From NCBI RefSeq assembly GCF_014898815.1, contig NW_026515511.1:1-64000 (forward strand): a DNA stretch of 64,000 nucleotides. Direction: 5' to 3'. This document shows, in pieces, positions 59,742 through 64,000 of the stretch. This DNA is from Panonychus citri (Eukaryota > Arthropoda > Arachnida > Trombidiformes > Tetranychidae). Every line of letters begins with the position of its first letter. Positions within the stretch are counted from its first letter, which is position 1. The position numbers were made by a program, and so were the translations under genes. Below the pieces are notes generated by a model. It saw only the letters and a program-made list of their open reading frames with translations, was not told where the DNA came from and ran no database searches.

Positions 59742-60056
59742 TTCTTCGAGATTGTTTGCAAGGAAAAGCTTATTCTTTGGTAGGAGGAGAAGAATATCCG
59801 CAAGTGCGCAGATTACAAATATGTGTATCTGGTATTACAATCGTAGAGAGAGAGAGAGAGAGAGACGGTAGAGAACAAGAAAGACAGAGGTTAGAATTCA
59901 AGAGAAAGGGAAGAGAGAGAGAGAGAGACTGAGCTCTTTACAACATGAGAGCATTTATTACAAATTTTCATAGGGTCGGTCTCTCTCCTTGGTGCTAACC
60001 CATTCAAATAGCTTACATTTGGTAGGCAAGTCTGTTAAATATTCGGTTAGCAGGAA

Positions 60057-60082
<26 letters not shown>
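60057..60082. repeat. (GA)n microsatellite just downstream of nanos
   Basis: A perfect GA run of about 25 bases ending 25 bases below the nanos stop; it would be CU repeats in the nanos 3' UTR. Smaller GA runs occur at about 59845-59865 and 59911-59928. Confidence 0.88.
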
Positions 60083-60088
<6 letters not shown>

Positions 60089-60106
60089 GGAAAATTGAAT
60101 CGGGAT

Positions 60107-61128
60107 TTAAGGTCGATTATTGCGTTGCCAGAATGATGGTTTATTCCATGGGCAATATCGAAGTGTATGAGCTTTTGCTCCACCGCCATTCTGACAAATG
60201 GGACAATTGTAACAGCGAAGAACAGGACAGATAATGTTACCCTCTGGACATTTGAGAATGTGACTCTTGTAAAATGCCGGTGGATGACCATTGTTTTTAC
60301 AGAAAACACATTCGGTGCAAGTTGGATTACGTCGACGAACCCTTGGTGGAACATAAGAAGCTTGAAGACCATTTAAAGTACTGTTAGCAGCCAATGAATT
60401 ATCAGAGTTATTATAACTACTATTGACCATAGAATGATGATTGTTATTATTACCAATACCAAAGGAATTATTGGTATTATTATTGATGGTGTTTGGATTA
60501 GTCGAGTGTTGTTGATGTCCAGTGGTAAGATTGTTATGATAATTATTGGTATTATCTCTGTTGGAATTAGTTGCAGGATTGATGGAATTATAATTATGCG
60601 AGTTAATTTGATTGTTATTGGTGTTTGATAAGTGATTTGAATTTATATGATTACGGGGAGTGACCGAGAAAGAAGAAAATAAATCCCTGGTTCCAATAGG
60701 AGGGCAACTTCTCGGTGGAGCGATCCATTGATTGTTATAATCATAACTGTTTAATCCTTTGGTATTAAATGGGTTTGAATTAATACCATTGATTGCATGA
60801 GTTAAATTACTAGAATAGAGGCCACCACCATTACCATCAACACCAGTGGTACCTCAATGGTACCACAATTAGAATTGTTGTTAACACTATTACTATTATT
60901 AGTAATATTGTTATTCTCACCAGCGGGTGTAAGATTAGAGGTAGAATTTAGATTACCACTAAAATTGAACAATCCATGTTGATCATTGGTTGACCATCCA
61001 CTTGAAAAGAGTCCATTAAACCGATCTACCAGTAGATTGGAATGAGAAAATTCAGAAGCCTTGAGATTGAAATCAATGGGCTCCGAGAATTTGGGTGGAC
61101 GACGCTTAGAAAAACTATCCATTGCCAT
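60107..61128 (-). CDS. nanos: Nanos translational repressor, reading frame interrupted
   Basis: The C-terminus has the two Nanos CCHC zinc fingers: CVFCKNNGHPPAFYKSH then Cys ten residues on, and CPICQNGGGAKAHTLRYC, with the second loop one residue longer than I expect for the family. Nanos works with Pumilio to repress mRNAs in germ cells and embryos, in the cytoplasm. The N-terminal part starts MAMDSFSKRRPPKFSEPIDF (ATG 61128) and is Asn/Ser-rich. The frame changes near 60850. Either a 164-nt intron is removed (GCTG|GTGAGA at 60920 to ACCAAAG at 60757, phase 1, in frame), or an 11-bp tandem duplication (60847-60857 and 60858-60868) shifts the frame and the first frame stops at 60802 after 108 codons. 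Both frames look equally Asn-rich, so I cannot choose. Confidence 0.88.
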
Positions 61129-62468
61129 TGGAGAAGAAGAAGATTAGATGGAAGATTAGATGAGGAGAGACAAAGATTAAAGATGGAGATACACAACACA
61201 CAATAAAGAAGAAGAAGAAAAAAATAATCAAATTCTAATCAAAGGCAGAAAAACGAACAATCACAAAATGATTAGATTATCTAATGAGAGAAGGTAAAAT
61301 TTAGAGAATAATCAATAAATTGTTGACAAGGTAAATAAAAGAATAGAATAAAATTACTCGGTGATTAACTGTAAGGGAAAAGATTTGATTAAACTGATTA
61401 AGATTCACATTGACTGTTTGGCTTTTTAATAAGCAGATTAACAAGTGATCAGGCTCATTGTTTTTCCCTCCAACTTTTCACAATCTTAACCATTGATAAG
61501 AGAAGAGGGAAATTAATTTGTTCTTTCGTTGAAAGAGAACAAATTGACTGGAGGGAGAATGAGGGAGAACCAGGAACGAGAGAGACACTTTTCTTCTTAT
61601 CGCAACTGTAACATTGTCTCTTCGTAATCATCATCATTTTTTTCATCATCTTCTCATCATTTTCTCACCAATCGTCATGCGAACATAATTATTGGTATTT
61701 GTTTGTTGTTCTAAAAAGCTCATGACTCATACATTTGTTTTTCCCTCATTTGTTTTCTTGCAATTCTTTCCCTTGGCTTTTAATTGTTGACAATTAGGTT
61801 CATCAAAAGATGTTATTTCTTTTCGTTTAAATTGTTTCTCAAACAATTAGACCAACCACAGAGTCTAATTAGTTGACAATCTCAAGGGAAACAAATTGTA
61901 ATTTCTTCAAAATACCACAAAAAGTGAGATGAAAAATTTAATCTTCTTTTCTATTGGTCATCAAATTAACATTTTCACATCTATTGGTTAGTTTTGATTC
62001 TCTAACAGATTAATCAGATTAGATTGATTATTGATCTTGTTTGGTGATTATGATTGGCAACTTTTTCCTTCCGTTCAATGTTTTCCCATCAATTTGATTT
62101 TCGATTTTTTTCCTCGAAAACAATCAACTTGATTCTCTTCTTCTTCTTTTAATCCATTGCCGTAATCTCAACGTTCCAAACTTAATTTCTTAGATATTAT
62201 TATTGAACAATTGATTGTTAATCGAACTGTCATTTCGTTTTTTTATTCTTAATGGTTGAATTATACTTTGACTCACTTTTTAGTTGTGGGTTAAAATTGT
62301 CTTAGTTAACCAAGAAAACAAAAACAAACTAATGAAAAATTTTAAGCGCAATTTTTTAATTATTGATTCAACATAATTGCTAATCCGAAAAATGAATGAA
62401 AAGATGTTACAATATTCAGATTATTGCAAAAGTGAAAAAAAGTTATAAGATTTCAGAAGATGTTTAAT
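61129..62468. other. Intergenic region upstream of nanos
   Basis: AT-rich DNA between the nanos start and the 3' end of the S-adenosylmethionine synthetase gene. It must contain the nanos promoter and the MAT 3' UTR. No coding exon or clear core-promoter element was recognised. Confidence 0.55.
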
Positions 62469-63101
62469 TTAAAGTTGAAGTTGTTTCGCTACCTCCCACG
62501 GGAACCCTTCCCTTCCAAAGTGACCCCAAACTGCCGTTTTTGAAAAGATCGGTTTTCGAAGACCCAATTCCCTGAAAACAAAAATGGAAAACAAAAAGTT
62601 AGTGAAAAAAAGTTGAAATTATTTTCTCTAGTGGTTAAGGAGAGAAATAATTACTTAATGATTGTTCCAGGTCTTAGGTCAAAGTTTTTCATAACTATAT
62701 CATGCAGTTGTTTTGACGATAAAGATGAAGTTCCATAAGAAAATACTGTAACTGAAAGAGGCTCTGAGATACCAATGGCATATGAGATCTAAATTAATGA
62801 AATAAGAGATTTAATTAAATGTCAAGAGATTAATGAACGATCAACGATTAATTAAATGAGTCAGATTACTCTTGTTTATATTATCTTGTTATCGGTTAAT
62901 ATTTACCTGGACACTACATCGTCTGCATAGTCCACTTTTAACAAGCGATTTAGCGACCCATCGAGCGGCATAGGCTCCAGATCGATCTACTTTAGTAGCG
63001 TCTTTACCAGAAAAAGCTCCTCCTCCGTGAGCACCCCAACCTCCATAAGTATCGACGATTATCTTACGTCCAGTGAGACCGGCATCAGCCTGACAGAGGG
63101 T

Positions 63102-63136
<35 letters not shown>

Positions 63137-63896
63137 CAATAAATGATTGATTGATCCAATATTTAGAAGCGTATCTTTCGTGTTAAATGAATAAAAAGTC
63201 ACTTAAATAGTCAACTTACCAATGGACCGCCAGTGATGAACTTCCCACAAGGATTGATGTGATAGATTGTTTTATCATCCAAATATTTGTCAGGAATAAC
63301 AACTTTAATCACCTTTTCCATAATTTCTTTCTTAAGTTGATCCATTTCAATCTCTGGTGAATGTTGAACAGAGATAACAATAGTATGAACTCTTGATGGT
63401 ATAGCGGCTCCTTTATCGAAACGATATTCACAGGTAACCTGAGTTTTGGAATCAGGTCGAGCCCAAGCAAATGTACCATCACGTCTAAGTTGAGATAATT
63501 TTTCATTCAATTTATGAGAAAGAACAACAGTTAAAGGCATACACTCTTCAGTCTCATCAGTAGCATAGCCAAACATTAACCCTTGATCTCCAGCACCTAA
63601 ATGTTCATCATCTTTATCAGTCCAAACACCTTGGGAAATTTCTTGAGCTTGATGTTCAATGGCAACCAGAACATTACAAGTTTTATAATCGAAACCTTTA
63701 TCACTACTATCAAATCCAATGTGTTTAACTGTTTGACGAACAACATCTTGATAATCAACGTGAGCAGAAGAGGTAATCTCGCCAAAAACCATGACTAACC
63801 CGGTTTTACTAATAGACTCACATGCAACCTTAGCATATGGATCCAATGCAAGGTGAGCATCCAAAACAGCATCACTAACCTGGTCACAAAGTTTAT
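62469..63896 (-). CDS. S-adenosylmethionine synthetase (methionine adenosyltransferase), 5' end outside window
   Basis: Makes S-adenosylmethionine from methionine and ATP in the cytosol, supplying methyl groups. Four exons are seen, all in phase: 63220-63896, 62907-63089, 62655-62788 and 62469-62571. They read DKLCDQVSDAVLDAHL (start of the conserved core), FDYKTCNVLVAIEHQ, the active-site loop GAGDQGLMFGYATDETEE, RPDSKTQVTCEYRF, GPLADAGLTGRKIIVDTYGG, GWGAHGGGAFSGKDATKVDR, AARWVAKSLVKSGLCRRC, and the end HFGREGFPWEVAKQLQL. The first exon(s), with the roughly 40 N-terminal residues including the GHP metal/substrate segment, lie beyond 64000 or were not recognised; the acceptor ACTAATAG sits just above 63896. 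A (GA)n run lies in the first intron seen. Confidence 0.95.
63106..63132. repeat. (GA)n microsatellite in a MAT intron
   Basis: A perfect GA run of about 26 bases within the 130-nt intron between 63089 and 63220, close to the acceptor on the minus strand, where it reads as a CT-rich polypyrimidine tract. Confidence 0.9.
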
Positions 63897-64000
63897 CTAT
63901 TAGTGCATAGCAACAAAGAGAACAATATAACACAAATAGAAAAGGTTAAAAATAACAACACAGTAAAATAATTAAAAGAGAACAAAAGAGAAAGAGAAAG

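Noticed and set aside
59603..59932. Plus-strand open frame of 109 codons between caz and nanos
   Set aside because: Its second half is Arg/Glu repeats from GA microsatellites and its first half spans the hairpin. No splice signals and no recognisable domain; both neighbouring genes are on the other strand.
1..64000. tRNA, rRNA, CRISPR or prokaryotic operon features
   Set aside because: No tRNA A/B-box pairs, rRNA-like sequence or spaced direct-repeat arrays were recognised; the window is spliced eukaryotic DNA.

Overview
This is AT-rich eukaryotic nuclear DNA. It carries spliced genes with mostly short introns, long low-complexity and microsatellite stretches (GA/CT runs, TCA/GAT triplets), and conserved metazoan genes: grainyhead, nanos, a FUS/cabeza-type RNA-binding protein and S-adenosylmethionine synthetase. 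An FMRFamide-receptor-like GPCR and several small lineage-specific secreted proteins point to an arthropod. The compact introns and the general look of the DNA suggest a mite, possibly spider-mite-like. That placement is inference; no barcode gene is present. Exon models were built by hand from frames, GT/AG sites and matching splice phase.

Layout. 1-3413: no gene seen. 3414-17833: grainyhead (grh), minus strand, with two alternative first coding exons (17528-17833 or 15950-16549) joined in phase to the DNA-binding exon (14318-15131), then a 9-kb intron and five C-terminal exons. A complete two-exon gene for a large secreted, low-complexity protein (10116-13943) lies in that intron on the plus strand. 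17834-26127: non-coding. 26128-31256: three minus-strand genes, namely a CRAL-TRIO lipid-binding protein, a 95-aa secreted Cys-rich peptide, and an HDDC2-type nucleotide phosphohydrolase with a candidate N-terminal hydrophobic extension. 33713-35500: an intronless FMRFamide-receptor-like GPCR with a very long first extracellular loop. 35.5-53.4 kb: a gene-poor region with an intact Mutator-like transposon (45029-47067, 12-bp flanking repeats) and a few orphan exon-like patches.

From 53.5 kb to the right edge the genes are again all on the minus strand: a four-exon gene for an unrecognised 410-aa secreted protein, bracketed by roughly 0.7-kb inverted repeats; a FUS/cabeza homologue in five exons; nanos, whose reading frame breaks at an 11-bp tandem duplication unless a 164-nt intron is removed; and the 3' part of S-adenosylmethionine synthetase, cut by the window edge.

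These genes do not form one pathway. Grainyhead and Nanos are developmental regulators, the FUS homologue acts in RNA metabolism, MAT makes S-adenosylmethionine, and the secreted and receptor genes act outside or at the surface of the cell. The most unusual structures are the inverted repeat around the 410-aa secreted gene, the transposon ends built from ~16-bp repeats, the nested Lys/Cys-rich secreted protein, the receptor's ~230-residue loop, and an 18-bp perfect-stem hairpin between nanos and the FUS homologue.
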